Origin: Berberis thunbergii
Lineage: Eukaryota > Streptophyta > Magnoliopsida > Ranunculales > Berberidaceae
Reading direction: 5' to 3'
NCBI GenBank assembly: GCA_003290165.1
Contig: QNQO01010702.1
Coordinates: forward strand, 21,643 to 85,642
DNA length: 64,000 bases
The notes below the pieces were generated by a model. That model made no database searches and was not told the DNA's origin. It saw only the letters and a program-made list of their open reading frames with translations. Numbering within the stretch: position 1 is the first letter of the stretch; the number at the start of each line of letters is the position of its first letter. A program made the position numbers and the translations under genes. Below are positions 36,194 to 48,189 of this stretch, piece by piece.

Positions 36194-36202
36194 TGTATGA
36201 CC

Positions 36203-37560
36203 TTATTTTAGTATTAAAAGTTTGTTGTGTGAATCATTTGTACTATATAATGCCTGAAAGGCTGGGATGAATAGTGACATTATGCTTGTGTCTTCAGCTT
36301 AATTTTTGCTTTCCCATTTTACCTTCCATACTTCATACATTTCACAATTAAAACAATCACTCTCAAACGTTGATAAATTAGACTCAAATTCTAAACATAA
36401 CTTATATAAGACACCCAATTAAATATAAACTCTGCACTCTAGAAAGAGCCTTATGCAAAACTATTCAATATTCAAGACTCAATTATTAAAAAGTATAACA
36501 GAATCCTCAAATAAAATTTATAGTAAAATATAACATACCTTTTGCAATTATATATTGCATTGAACAAAAATTCAATAATAATGTGCGTCTAACACATTTT
36601 TTTTCAAGTCTTAAGTTATATTGTAACTTAAGAAAAAAACGTGTCTCAGGTCGATAGCATGTAGGACGAAGAAAAATAACATAACTTATTGGGATGTCTA
36701 AAATATTAGCATTATTTCATTTTTTATGTCCAACAACTTGTTGATGCACATAGATTTTATGCAAAATCGTGGAAGGGTGGGTAAATTTTACATATAATAA
36801 ATCATAAAAAGAAAATAACATTAAAAACAATTGCGTGCATGGCACTCAGTGACTAGTTTATGAGTAGTTTGAATATGACTATTTTATGTAGTTTGTAGGA
36901 GTTTAAAATTCACAACTCGGGTTGTTAACTTTAAATTTCAAACCGATATTTTATATTTTTTCCTGCTTATGACCAAAATATTTAAAAAACAAGGGATCGA
37001 AAATTGCCTCGAAAGACGAATCCACAAATTAGTCATGTAAGCCATTTGAGAGATAAAATTTATCTTGGCATGAACACTTTAAAAGGCCTATTTTTTTTTT
37101 CTTATTGGGGCTCTACTCTATTTGGTGTATGGGCTCTGACCAAACTGATTAAACCGATCGAACTGATAAAATCGAACTGATCGGTTCAGTTTGGTTTCGG
37201 TTTTGAAAAATTCAAAACTGAAGTGATCGGTTCGATTTTCTATTTTTATTTGATTTTAACAGACAAAACCGAACTGACCGAATATATATAATAAATAATA
37301 TATATTTTATATAAAATAATATGATATGTTTAAAATAGTCGGTCGATTCGGTTACGATTTGTATACATTAGAATCGGTTCGATTTTGTTAATGGTTGGCT
37401 TGGTTTCGGTTTGAAACTTTTGAAACAAACCAAAGTCAGTTCTGTTCATGATTTAGGTGAAAAACCGAGCCATCAGTTCGATTTTCAACCATATGCTAAC
37501 ATAAACAAAATTTTCGAAACACAAATTGGGAAGTTTATTGAGTGTTCTTAAATGCACCAC
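36203..37560. other. intergenic, decayed repeats
   Basis: No gene recognised. 36850-37040 has faint similarity to the MITE at 27839. 37130-37500 carries many gatcggttcggttt / aaccgaactgaccg motifs in both orientations, like the interior of hAT-type elements, but ends were not found. Confidence 0.4.
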
Positions 37561-37569
37561 AGACTAAGA

Positions 37570-38252
37570 GGGTGTTTGTTTTTGCTTCTGAATGTAGTTA
37601 GAAATCTTAATAAGAAGTGGACTACCTTGTTTAGAGTGTTTTGTTTTTAGTTTTGATCAGAAGTTCTACCTTTGATTGGAATAAGCATCATGGAGGTGCT
37701 GAGTAAAAAATTATTTTAATAATAAAAAATTATTTCAATAATAACCTTAAAATAATTTTGTAATGACAATTGTTGCCACCATCTTCTTAAAAATAAGTAG
37801 GGCTAAATTTTGACGACACACCTTCATTCTCTTCAACAAGCATTGTGGTTCTACCTACCTTCACAAGAACTCAATAAAAAATTTATTTCCTTTCTCTTAT
37901 TCATCTTTGTTTTCTTTCTCTATATTTTAAAGTTTTTCTTCATCCCTTCAACTCTCCCGAGCAACCACAACTGTCTCAAGTATTTGGATCACGTGAACAA
38001 ACTGATATGCTTAATTTACGAGATCGTATTGCAAACGAAATAATAGTAAGAAATTTGATTTGATAATTTTTTTAAATGTACTTGGTCATATTTTGATATT
38101 CTTGTAATGAAAGGTAATGTAATATTCTCTAGGATTTGAACAATTATTGGATATGATTTTAATCACAATATTTATGTCATAAATTTTTTCAGCTCAATGG
38201 GGCAAAATTGTCAAAAAATTCCCATTTAACATGTAAAAACAAACACCTTTTA
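37570..38252. mobile_element. possible MITE with AGGGTGTTTGTTT-type ends
   Basis: AGGGTGTTTGTTTTTGCTTC at the left and, inverted, AGGTGTTTGTTTTTACATG at 38234-38252. Further agaagttaactt repeats continue to 38390. No target duplication could be fixed. Confidence 0.4.
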
Positions 38253-38390
38253 ATTTTTCAGCTTCTAATCAACAACCCATTCATTCAGAAGTAAAACAAA
38301 TAGTTCATTTAGAAGCTCGTTCATAACTTCCAACTCCAATTAGAAGTTAACTTCCAACTCCAATTAGAAGTTAACTTCTAAACACTTAAA

Positions 38391-38820
38391 AAAAATGCCG
38401 TCTAAGTTTGGTGTCCAAGCTTAACTTGAGCCTAATCCCAAGCTTGAGATTCATAAAAACGTTAGAGATGTGGGCTTCTTACCAAGAAATCTGAAATTGT
38501 GTTACCAAGAAAGCTCTTGGAGCTTGGAGCTTGAAGGGAAATTTGTGCACACTACCAAGTACTAGAGTATTCTTAGATTCGACAAAGTCCATTGCCGTCC
38601 TTGGACATAAAGCACAAGAATTGTTTGAACAAATGGTTGAACTCACACATGATCCCAAATGAGATACAACATTAGCATAATTATACTAACTTACACACAG
38701 AACAAATGATGTGAAACCATATTGTAATGCCTCTGTCTTACATTTGGACAAATTTCATCAGCTACCAAGAGATTTGGCTCCCAATTAACTGCATCATCTA
38801 TAATTATGCACAATTATGCT
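38391..38820. other. 3' flank of the PRX-like2 gene
   Basis: Downstream of the minus-strand gene; probably includes its 3' UTR. No other coding signal. Confidence 0.45.
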
Positions 38821-41800
38821 TCAAGCAACTGGAACTGCACAGCATATCTCGAGGATATCTTCTAATGAGGCATGATCAGCTGTCACTTCGTCTTTCCTTG
38901 AATACAATAATTCCTTACCTTTGAAGACAAACACCCCTCCCTGCTTAGGTAAGAAAAGAAGGGGCAGCTTAGAAACAGATGTTGGGTTAAAGAAACCTAA
39001 AAAAACCCGGAAGGTTAACAACTGAAATGATAGGAAAAACAGAAAATACCTGCTGCAAAATACTGCTCTTATCATCAGGGGTTGCTCCAATGGTATAGTT
39101 TCTTACAGCTTCTCGCAGTGCACCGAACCTTGACATCACCTTTGCCTGCCATGTAAATTGAAGGTCAATAATCATCATATGTTTGGGAGTATTACCTTGG
39201 AACAATTTTTTTTTTCTTCTTCTCATCAGGTACTGCAAAATTGGAATATGTACATTGACTGGGTTGAAGAACATTCGGCCAAAACCATAATGCAAGCCTA
39301 AAACATCATATGCCTGAAAAGGTGAAGGAAAAAGTTTAGATTCATAAGAGCATGTTTAAGTAGTAGAACTAACACAGGCAGAGCTTGAGCAATATTACTT
39401 TGCGATCAGGATCAGCATAAAGGCAATCCATTGGAAATGGTAGCTGTTGCAGTCAAATCACTGAGACAAATCAACTTGAGTAAAATGACAGAGAGCCAGA
39501 ATAATGCAAACTAAGTAAGAAAATAAAAGGTATGCCCCTCACACACTGAAGAAACATGATGTCCCAGGGTTTAGAAAACATACAGGCTGTGATTCGTAAA
39601 TGGAGAAATTGTTCATAGAATTATTCTATTTCTGTATACGGAGCAAACCCCAATAATAACAGATGGCATTTGCCCTTACTGTGATATTTTAATAGAGTCA
39701 ACATACATGGATAGACCCGAAAATGAACAGTTTGGTCCAATGGGCAATGGATACGATAACACTCACACCTACCCTTAATGTAAATAATTTGAAAGACCAT
39801 GTTCGATAATGACAACTTAGTCAGCATAAAATGTGAGATATCTTTCACAAGCCAGCAGCTTGTCGACACAAAGCTAAATTAGACCTTCATCTCCAAAGGT
39901 AAGATTGCATTACTCTCCAACTTAATTTCCACAAATTGGTATGGAAGCTAGTTTGTTTACATACATTTGAAACTGGCATGTTTAGTATTTTAGTTGAATA
40001 ATAAGATGTGAGTTTAGAACAAGTGCATTCCTGTGTGTGCCCCCAAAAGTTGGATGAAGTGTAAAGATAGGGTCAACTAGTGGCATAGAGGTATCACTGA
40101 AATAGCATCATGAATTAACTTCAGAAGTCTCTGTCCGTGCTATCATGTTTTACCTTCCACGTTTTGGATGGAGCACTAAATCTTTCCCATATGATTTGAT
40201 AGACTAACTACCCTCTATTGCTCATGCAGAGCACTAAGCTAACAGTGGATCACTGTTTCAGATTCTTTTCCTAGTTATACAATATGAGACACTCAATTTT
40301 CGCTCATGTTTTCAGTATTGATTTCCCCATATAGAATTTCCTTCCTGAAGAGAATTGGAGCTTGTGTCAATTATTCATTCTTTACTTACTGGAAGATGTT
40401 CAATAATCAATAACAATCTGTGAAACAAGAGAAGAAAAACTAGTTGAACGTAGCTGGAAGGAGATTAAGTTTCATCATCAAGGGTGTGTTTGGTTGCATG
40501 GAATCCTATGTTATGGGAATCCATGAGAGGACCTCTACATTTTAAGCTAATTTGAGGTATTACTTCACATTCACCATTTGATTTTGTGATCAATGGTGGG
40601 AATGAAAGTCCCATGAATATGAGAATCACATGCCTTGGTCCATGGGAATCTCATTCCCACCATTAATCACAAAATCAAATGATGGATGTGGAGCGATACA
40701 TCAATTTAGCTTAAAATGTAGGGGTCCCCTCATGGATTTTCTTGGCATAGGATTCCATGCAACCAAACACACCCTAAGCTGAATCATTAGAGACAGGAAG
40801 GAAATTGAACAGAAAGGAATGAAGGGTACCCGCTCAGCAAGAATACAAGCTTTGTTAGGCTCTCCAACACCAACAGCTATCAGTTTCACCCCAGCTGAAT
40901 CAAACCTTGGCTTCGACTCCTTTAAAGCGGAAGCAAATTCCCAGCTCCAGAAATTGCAAATAATAGGTCATCAATATGAACAGCCAAGTAAAGAAAACAA
41001 GACTTGACAATTAACAAGGAGAGTAACTTGTTTGAGTTAAGCATTTTGTTTCTGGGCCATTTATAGTGGCTTCCAAGTGAAGTTCCAAAAGGCACACTGA
41101 ATTATGCTCAGATTAATAGCCATATAAATATCTATATAAAACCCTACCTATGACCATACCGTTCGGGACCAGCATGCTAAATGAGCTACCTATAGATATG
41201 CTTCGGTTACAAGTCTATCGATGAAAGCTTACCAGAAAGGACATCCAAAATGCCTCAAAGAGCAACCACAGCCAATCCCTGAGAAAGACAGACAAAAGAA
41301 ATTTCCAATGTTGAGGATGAAACTGTAAAAGATACATTGAGAAAATATAACAATATATATTGTGCATTCCCCACTAGCCTAAGGCCAAGATTCAAAGGTC
41401 TCAGCAAGCATGGCTTGCCAAGTTGGATCCCCGGTTTGTTTTTGAACCATATGGTCCACAGTTTAACAAACAAAGACAAAACTTTGTCTCAAATGCTTGG
41501 TTTGCCTAAGTTCTCCTCCCCACCCAAGATGCGCACTCACCTGATCAACCACAAAAACATCAAAAAACAAAGTTCATATCTCTTATGGCTCCCCCAATCA
41601 ATAGTATTTTTTCCGAGAAAATAGGAAAGATATAAAGGTAGTATAGGGAACTAGGTTTTGCAACCGTGTTTTGCAACCAGGATGACGTGGCATTGTCAGA
41701 GGAGGTTTTTTACAACCTCGAGATACACAAACTTTTTGGAGATTTCATCATTCTTTCGAGATTACGCCACGTCACCCTGGTTGCAAAATATGATTGCAAA

Positions 41801-44800
41801 AACCTAGTGTTCTAGCATTTTTGAAAATTAAAACACCCAATATCTTCAATCTAATAGCAAAACTTACAACTATTCTCCTGGTATGTTGTCCGCTTGGAAA
41901 CACAAAGTTCCCAGTTTGTAAGGATCTGTTTACTGCTTAAAGAGATCAACACCGAGTTGGTGTAGAAGAAATGAGAATAAGCTGGAAGAAGAGAAGAAGC
42001 GGATGGAGAAGTTGGAAGAAATCTCTAGAGGAAGAAAAATGATGATTTTGTAAAAGATGAAGAGTCAAGAATGGTGGCTTCTCCACCCTTCCTCCACCAA
42101 CTAAACTATAAATTGGGCTCTACCCCGACCTTGAAGAGCAGCTTAGAGATGAGCTCAAATCAGAGTGTGTGTGTGTGTTTGAGAGAAATGTGAGTGAGAA
42201 ATATGTGTAAGTTTGTGACGAGTGTTAAGTGTTATAATGTGTAACTATTGTGTCTTAAAAGAGAAACTTGATAATTTTTGGCACCGAAAATTTTCCATTT
42301 TCTGCATTGATATCTCACGGTTACATATAAACAGAAAATCAAAACTATACAAAGCTACAATTAAGGATACAAGCTAAAAATAAGGAAGTTAACCCAAAAT
42401 AAAGACCAAGTATAAGGAGAGAAAATCTCCAACAAAAGGAAAGACGCATCTCGCCAACATTCCCCCTCAAGTTGGTGCGTGAAGATTTCGAATGTCCAAC
42501 TTGTCGATAAAAGACGCAAATTGTTTCTTTCCAATAGCTTTGGTGAATATATCAGCCAATTGATCACCAGTTTAGACATAGTGAGTAGAAATGATACCAT
42601 CTTGGATAGCATCCCGAACGAGATGACAATTCACTTCTATGTGCTTGGTACGTTCATGAAACACCGGATTAGCTGCGATATGCATGGCAGCTTGACTATC
42701 ACAATATACACGCATAGGCCGTGTATGAGAGACTCCCAACGAGGATAATAGACCCTTCAACCATTTAAGCTCACACGTGAGCGTTGCCAGAGAGCGATAC
42801 TGCAGAAGATCAAGAAACCGTGTGTTGTTTCTTCATTTTCTACAAGATTGATGAAGACCCAAGAAGCACAAAATACCCGGTAATGGACCGATGAGTAACT
42901 GGGCAACTAGCCTAATCAGAGTCACAGTAGCCATGTAGTTGAACGTCGGTGCTAGTGCGTAAGAGGATTCCTGCCCAGGACATCCTTTGATATAGCAGAC
43001 CACTCGTAAAGTTGCTTCCAATTGACGGGTCCGCGGTGATTGCCTGAATTGAGCCAATGTATGAACCGAATAGCATAACTCAAAACGTGTAATTGTCAGG
43101 TAAATCAATCGTCCAACAAGACGACGATATTGCTCCGAGTTGTCCATGAAAGGACAGTTATCTAAAGCAAGTCCATGATTCTGCTCCAGTGGAATAATGG
43201 CTGGTTTGGCGCCCAACTTTCCTGTTTCTGCGACTATGTCCAACGCATATTTGCGTTGAGATAAAAATATCCCATCGGCACCACGTGCGACTTCAATCCC
43301 CAAGAAGTACTTCAATTTACCAAGATCTTTCATGTGAAAACAAGCATTGAGATATTCCTTAAATCGAGCCAACATTCCCGAATCATCTCCTGCTATAATC
43401 AAATCATCAACATACACAAGAACAACCAGAATAACACCATTCCATTTAAACATAAATAGAGAATAATCAGAATAAGACTGCAGGAATCCATAAGTTTTTA
43501 ATGCAGATGAGAGTTTAGCAATCCAATTTCGGGGTGCCTGCCGCAAACCATAAAGAGATTTCCGTAGACGGCACACTTTCCCAGGAGATGAGCCAAAAAA
43601 ACAAGGGGGTGGCCGCATATAAACTTCTTCGTCAAGGTCCCCATGTAAAAAAGCATTACGAACATCCATTTGATGCAAATCCCAATTCTTTTCTGCGGCC
43701 ACTGCTAACAGATCTCTCACTGTAGCCATTTTAGCAACAAGAGCAAACGTTTCATCGTAATTGATCCCTGTTTTCTGATTGTTCCCACGCACCACCAGGC
43801 GTGCCTTATGTCGCTCAATTGAGCCATCAGAATTGTACTTCGTTTTGTAAACCCATTTGCAACCGATGTTTGACAGTGCGTCATTTGTCATGTTTGACAG
43901 CCTCAGAAAAACGGGTAGGCTCAGTCTCGACTGTAATAGCTGCCAAAAAACGACGATGTGGTAAAGAAAAGTTATCACAACTTACATAATTAGCTATGGG
44001 ATAGGGAGTACCTAAGGACAACTGAGGAGTAGGATTTGGTGTGACGGAATCGAGGCAGTGAGCAGTGTGACACACAGTCCCATAAACGGCTCGGAGGACG
44101 CCGTGTACGACCTTCTGTAGCACTAGGAGCAATGGACACGGATTCAACAATACCAACACTCCTATCGCTAAACTCCTACGACTCATCACCTATACCCAAC
44201 TGTAACGGCGTTGGATCCGTGGAATTTTCATCACTAACGACATCCTCAACTAGGAACTCGTTGCTTGTGGCAATAATAGGATCAATAAGGGATTTTCGAA
44301 ATGGAAACTCCCCCTCACTAAAAACAACATCACGAGAAACAAAGAACTCATTTGTCTCAAAATCATACAATTTTCATCCCTTATTTCCATACGGATAACC
44401 CACAAAAGCACATTTACGACTTCTAGATGCACATTTATCATTTTCCCAAACTCGAGCAAATCACAAACACCCAAATATACGAATGTTGTCATAAGATGAA
44501 GAAGTATTAAACAAAACTTCATAAGGGTTTTCCCACCCAAAACAGAAGAGGTTGTCCTATTAATCAAATACACACATTCTCCCCAAATTGAATGGGAAGA
44601 CTAGCCTGAAAATGCAAGGCACGAGCCACATTCAAAATACGATGATGCTTTCTTTCTACTCTACCATTTTGTTAAGGAGTCCCAACACAAGATGTTTGAA
44701 ATTCAATTCCTTTTCAACAAAGAAATAATTTAGTGAAGTAAATTCAGTCCCATTATCACTCCTCAGTATTTTCTCTTCTTTACCAAACTGTCTACTAATC

Positions 44801-46228
44801 ATAGAACAAAAATTCTTCAAAATATTATGCACTTCATATTTCTCAATGAGCAAATAAATCCACACTGCTCTAGTAAAATCATCCACGATGGTTAAGAAAT
44901 AAACTGCTCCACAAGAGGACGGGGCACGATGAAGCCCCCGCAAATCACAATGAATCAGGGAAAGATATTCATTTGCATTGTGACTACTTTTTTCAAAGAC
45001 ATCTCTAGTTTGTTTTGCACGTTGACAAATTTCACAAGCTTTATTTTCGGAATCAACAATAATTGAATTAAAATGTGGTAGAGTTCCTACAATACGATAA
45101 GATGGATGTCCCATACAACAATGCCACAGCTCAACAACATTCTTGCATTTCACCTTGAGCACGTGCGCCGGTGTCACACCCCGCAAGACATAGATCCCGT
45201 CACGTTGTTCACCCACACCAATCAGGGTCCTCGAGGTACGATCTTGTATCACACACAACTTATTAGTAAGAGTAATTATAAAGTTTGCTTCACAAAGTAA
45301 TTTACCAACAGACAACAAATTGCTTCACAAAGTACTTTCATGGCCTTTGCCCATTCTTCATAATTCGTTCCTTTCAATTGCACATGAGTCACAAGTGCTC
45401 CAGGATTATCTGCCGAGGTTAACGTATACGACGTGATTGCATCATTCTTGCTCTTGCCATTGTTACCTAATCCGGCCATGGCGATTCATAGAAGTTTCAA
45501 TTTTTTTTTTTTAAGAGGAATTTCGATTGCTCTGATACCATGATAATTTTTAGCACTGAAAATTCTCCTTTTTCTTCATTAATATCTCACGATTACATAT
45601 AAACAGAAAACCAAAACTATACAAACGTACAATTAAGGATACAAGCTAAAAATAAGAAAGTTAACCCAAAATAAAGACCAAGTATATATAAGGAGAGAAT
45701 CTCCAACAAAAGGAAAGACGCATCTCGCCATCACTCCCCAACAAACTGTTTGTTGTAATTGATCCTAGGCCAGGAATTTCCAACATTTAACAGGTCCTCC
45801 ACAAGACCGACACTTTTCCTTCATATTAATCTCTCCAAACCTAAATCATCTAGTAATCTCCGCAACTTACTAAGTTAACAATTCCGATCTTGAATCAGTA
45901 AGTTCAGTTGGTGCCTACTTGATGTCAACAAAAATTATTCTATGAAAAGGTGACAGATACAAAACAGAATTGACATCTAATAGGGAAACCCACACAAATA
46001 AAATGTTCATATCAAAATAAAGAATTAATTAACAGAACAGATAATGCGCGAGCTCAATTGAAATTAAATAAACAAACAAAGAAATTTCCATTTCACCTCT
46101 TTTTGATTCCAGAGATCCTTAAAGAAGACGGGTTCTCCAGCTGCAGTGAAAATCCTAACATCCCCAAGAGTTTCCCCAACGATAGTTTCAGTCGAACCGG
46201 ATAAAGAAGAAGCACTTTTTGATGCCAT
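38821..46228 (-). CDS. PRX-like2 (AhpC/TSA, thioredoxin-fold) protein, 7 exons, one frameshift
   Basis: Exons (minus): 46228-46097, 41278-41233, 40944-40830, 39443-39399, 39313-39254, 39145-39050, 38940-38821, all with GT-AG junctions. The protein starts MASKSASS and runs through FTAAGEPVFFKDLWNQKE, RHFGCPFCW, KLIAVGVGEPNKACILAE, LPFPMDCLYADPDRK, AYDVLGLHYGFGR, ATPDDKSSILQQ and GVFVFKGKELLYSRKDE to CCAVPVA. This matches the plant PRXL2/AAED1-like family, often plastid-targeted, with the CPxC redox pair kept. About 204 residues, normal family length if a separate transit peptide is excluded. The exons total 614 nt: one T is missing in exon 2 (CTTTG where CTTTTG is needed between VVAL and RHFG). 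This is either an inactivating mutation or a homopolymer sequencing error. Intron 1 (4.8 kb) holds a copia element and a MITE; intron 3 holds another MITE. Start alternatives are noted under the upstream ORF. Confidence 0.85.
40481..40775. mobile_element. ~295-bp palindromic MITE in intron 3 of the PRX-like2 gene
   Basis: Near-perfect inverted repeat: AGGGTGTGTTTGGTTGCATG at the left, its complement at the right, with arms (ggaatcc...atggtgggaatg) continuing to the middle. The GGGTGTGTTTGGTTG-type end is common among plant Tourist- and hAT-like MITEs. Target duplication is uncertain. Confidence 0.85.
41646..41813. mobile_element. ~170-bp MITE in intron 1 of the PRX-like2 gene
   Basis: Inverted ends GAACTAGGTTTTGCAACC and, inverted, GAACACTAGGTTTTTGCAA; the arms contain ttttgcaaccaggatgacgtggc and its complement. 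Non-coding; target duplication not resolved. Confidence 0.75.
42269..42456 (-). repeat. copia 3' LTR (188 bp)
   Basis: Direct copy of 45541-45730. Confidence 0.9.
42572..45479 (-). pseudogene. copia gag-pol, gag and protease largely deleted
   Basis: On minus from ATG at 45479 (MAGLGNNGKSKNDAITSYTL). Gag is cut after LKGTNYEEWAKAM and joins the post-protease segment (LLCEANFIITLTNK). Then come GAG-pre-integrase and the integrase zinc region (LWHCCMGHPS, CEICQRAKQ), the integrase core (VDDFTRAVWIYL, LRSDNGTEF), RT (CKWVYKTKYNSDGSIERHKA, DVRNAFLHGDL, SLYGLRQAPR, VYVDDLIIAGDD) and RNase H (CDSQAAMHIAANPVFHERTKHIE). The RT ORF (43978-42833) is long and nearly clean. The zinc knuckle and protease DSG are absent, so this copy needs help in trans. 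The gag style suggests the Ale/Retrofit group. Confidence 0.88.
45529..45540 (-). promoter_or_regulatory. copia primer binding site (tRNA-iMet)
   Basis: GCTCTGATACCA on +, abutting the LTR. Confidence 0.9.
45541..45730 (-). repeat. copia 5' LTR (190 bp)
   Basis: Direct copy of 42269-42456. Confidence 0.9.
45731..46096 (-). other. PRX-like2 intron 1, donor-proximal part
   Basis: Intron sequence between the copia insertion and exon 1; the donor GTGAAA follows exon 1 at 46096. Nothing else seen. Confidence 0.6.
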
Positions 46229-46245
46229 AATCACCCTTTGTTCCT

Positions 46246-46380
46246 TCAGGCCAAAGCTAATTGATGAAGCAACAAAGGAAGAAATGAAGGGAAAGCGAAA
46301 TGGAGATAATGATAAAAAGAAGAAGAAGAAGTAGAAGTAGTTGAATAGTGTTTCGAGTTTTGCAGAAGAAGTATCGCCAT
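46246..46380 (-). CDS. upstream ORF resembling a transit peptide
   Basis: 44 codons starting MAILLLQNSKHYSTTSTSSS and ending TGA 17 nt before the main ATG (46228), in a different frame. It is rich in Ser, Thr, Leu and His with no acidic residues, as in plastid transit peptides. Family members are commonly plastid proteins. It is either a plain uORF in a CT-rich 5' UTR or a transit peptide knocked out of frame. Confidence 0.4.
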   Translation of the reverse strand: MAILLLQNSKHYSTTSTSSSSFYHYLHFAFPSFLPLLLHQLALA

Positions 46381-46771
46381 GATTTATTTGAAATAAATAG
46401 AAGAGAAGAGAAGACAAGAAAACTATAAATGCGTGCCAACGGTAAACAGGTAGAAGAAAACGACAGGCAAGAATAAAATCCAACTCACCTCCAAAGGTAT
46501 GGTGGAGAATAACAAGTATAGGGAGCCACCCCAGGCGCGCCAGGCCGCTCTATCCTTCATTATCCCCAATTCTATGGTGCCTAGTCCACGTGCTGGTTTG
46601 GTGCCTAATTCTCAATACACGTCATCGGGCATCGTAGTATTACTCCTTCATTATTTTAGATGGGGGGATTATAATCATCTCCAGAATGATGGAGAGTAGA
46701 GAGTCGGGAGCCAAGTTCTCTAGAATTTGGAGGTGGAGAATGAAAAGGAATGGATGCAAAAAAGCAGTGAA
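46381..46771. other. upstream region of the PRX-like2 gene
   Basis: Should hold the promoter for the minus-strand gene; no convincing TATA box in that orientation. No coding sequence recognised. Confidence 0.4.
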
Positions 46772-47689
46772 TACTCCACGCCACCATTTCTTCTTTCTCA
46801 CACCATTCTACTCCCTAATACCACCTATTTTCCCTCTCATACCATCATACTTTCTCACACCACCTATATAAACAAAAAACCAACATTTTTTTTCCTTCCA
46901 ATTAAAATCGAAACTCCATTTCTCCTTCCCCCATTCGAATCTCTTCATTCTCCCTCAAAATCAAAACCCTTAAAATCGAACCTCAGATCGCAACCTCCCA
47001 AAATTTTTTCAGAAAACAAAATAATCTCATGGAAACTTCAAATTTATTTATTTATTATTTATTTAAATTAACCTCCAGTGGGGAGGGGCAACTATGGAAT
47101 GTCAGACCTTCATTACTTATCAAAAATTGATTTACATACTCTACGGGGGTACATTACGACGTTACCCGTATAATTATCTAAAGCAAATTCCAAGCCAAAA
47201 CAAAAATTGTCTTTAAACAGATGCAAGATAGAAAACATTACATCCTGAACATAAGCGAGATGCAAAAAACCAAAACTTGATTTAGCACTGCATGCCGAGA
47301 CGTAGCAGCACTAAATCTGTGTCGCAACCGTGAGTTCGCAGCCACCGTCCCGACACCATCTCAGCAGGCCACCATCCCGACACTGGATAGCACCCAGCAC
47401 CTCGACAACATCTCAGCAGGCCACGACCTCGCAGCCAAACTGCCTGTACTGAAACAAGACAACACACACTGCTGCTCAATTTGCGTGCCCACCATCTCGC
47501 CACTGTCTCACCATTCTGCAGTCCAGGCTGCAACACAGACCACAGGAACCAGTTGACAATCCGGCCAGTCTTCATTCCAGTTCGCAACTTCACCCTGCTC
47601 CAAACAAAAACAGGGGACACTCTATTTTACACCAGAGTGCCCTGCCATCACTCTGATCCAGTACTATCCTCTGCCCATCATTGCTACGC

Positions 47690-48055
47690 CTAGTCTTCCC
47701 CATGACGCATGTAAGCTGTATGCCAACGGTCAAGCACTAATAAACCTGCAACTCTCCTAGGAAGATCATTTGTAGCGAAAAAGACAGTCTTATGATCTCG
47801 TTGTGCTCTACATGCTAAAGCATCCGCCACCGCATTGGCTTCTCTATAAATATGGGAGCAATTTAACGTCATTTGTTCCGCCAACAGCTTGATTTCTTTC
47901 AAAATATTCTCCAAATGCCACGGTATTTTAAAATTGCCCTTAAACCACCCACAAACAATTTTCAAATCCGTCCTGAACAAACACCTGCTTAAAACCCAAC
48001 GAGAGACAAAGGCGGAGGCCCTCAGCTAGGGCCATAATTTCCGCTTTATTATTAG
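47690..48055 (-). pseudogene. RNase H-like (RVT_3) domain fragment
   Basis: On minus: SNNKAEIMALAEGLRLCLSL, KQVFVQ, then after a one-base shift TDLKIVCGWFKGNFKIPW and CSHIYREANAVADALAC. These are the Glu, Asp and Asp blocks of plant RNase H-like domains found at the ends of LINE retrotransposons and in free-standing host copies. The first Asp block is missing upstream and a frameshift near 47975 breaks the frame. The LINE origin is an inference. Confidence 0.78.
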
Positions 48056-48150
48056 AGCTTGCACAAAAAAACATTTGCTTCAGAAAAATTTTCAATCACA
48101 AAAACAAAGTAAACTTTAGAAAAATTTTCAGAAATCACAAAAAAAATATT

Positions 48151-48176
48151 GTTCGCCTAAGACGATCTAGGCGAAC
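48151..48176. repeat. perfect short hairpin
   Basis: GTTCGCCTA, an 8-base loop, then TAGGCGAAC: nine paired bases. Confidence 0.85.
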
Positions 48177-48189
48177 AGTAAAAAATTTA

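Larger units (their letters stand above)
42269..45730 (-). mobile_element. Ty1/copia element inside intron 1, minus strand
   Basis: LTRs 42269-42456 and 45541-45730 (TGATAATTTTTRGCAC to CTCGCCA). A primer site directly abuts the 5' LTR, and a purine tract (gagggggaatgt on minus) abuts the 3' LTR. The flanks AAACT and TCACT do not match exactly as a target duplication. It lies in the same orientation as the host gene. Confidence 0.92.

Noticed and set aside
37130..37500. hAT-like element suggested by repeated gatcggttcggttt motifs
   Set aside because: No matching ends or target duplication could be found, so it was not called as an element.
39050..39295. Single 102-codon ORF reading through an intron of the PRX-like2 gene
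   Set aside because: Comparison with family sequence shows NPVN joins AKVMSRF using donor GTACAT at 39253; the in-frame intron translation is not conserved.
46727..47071. 114-codon + strand ORF
   Set aside because: Composition-biased repeats of the inverted end (cacaccacc, ttctttctcac); no domain.
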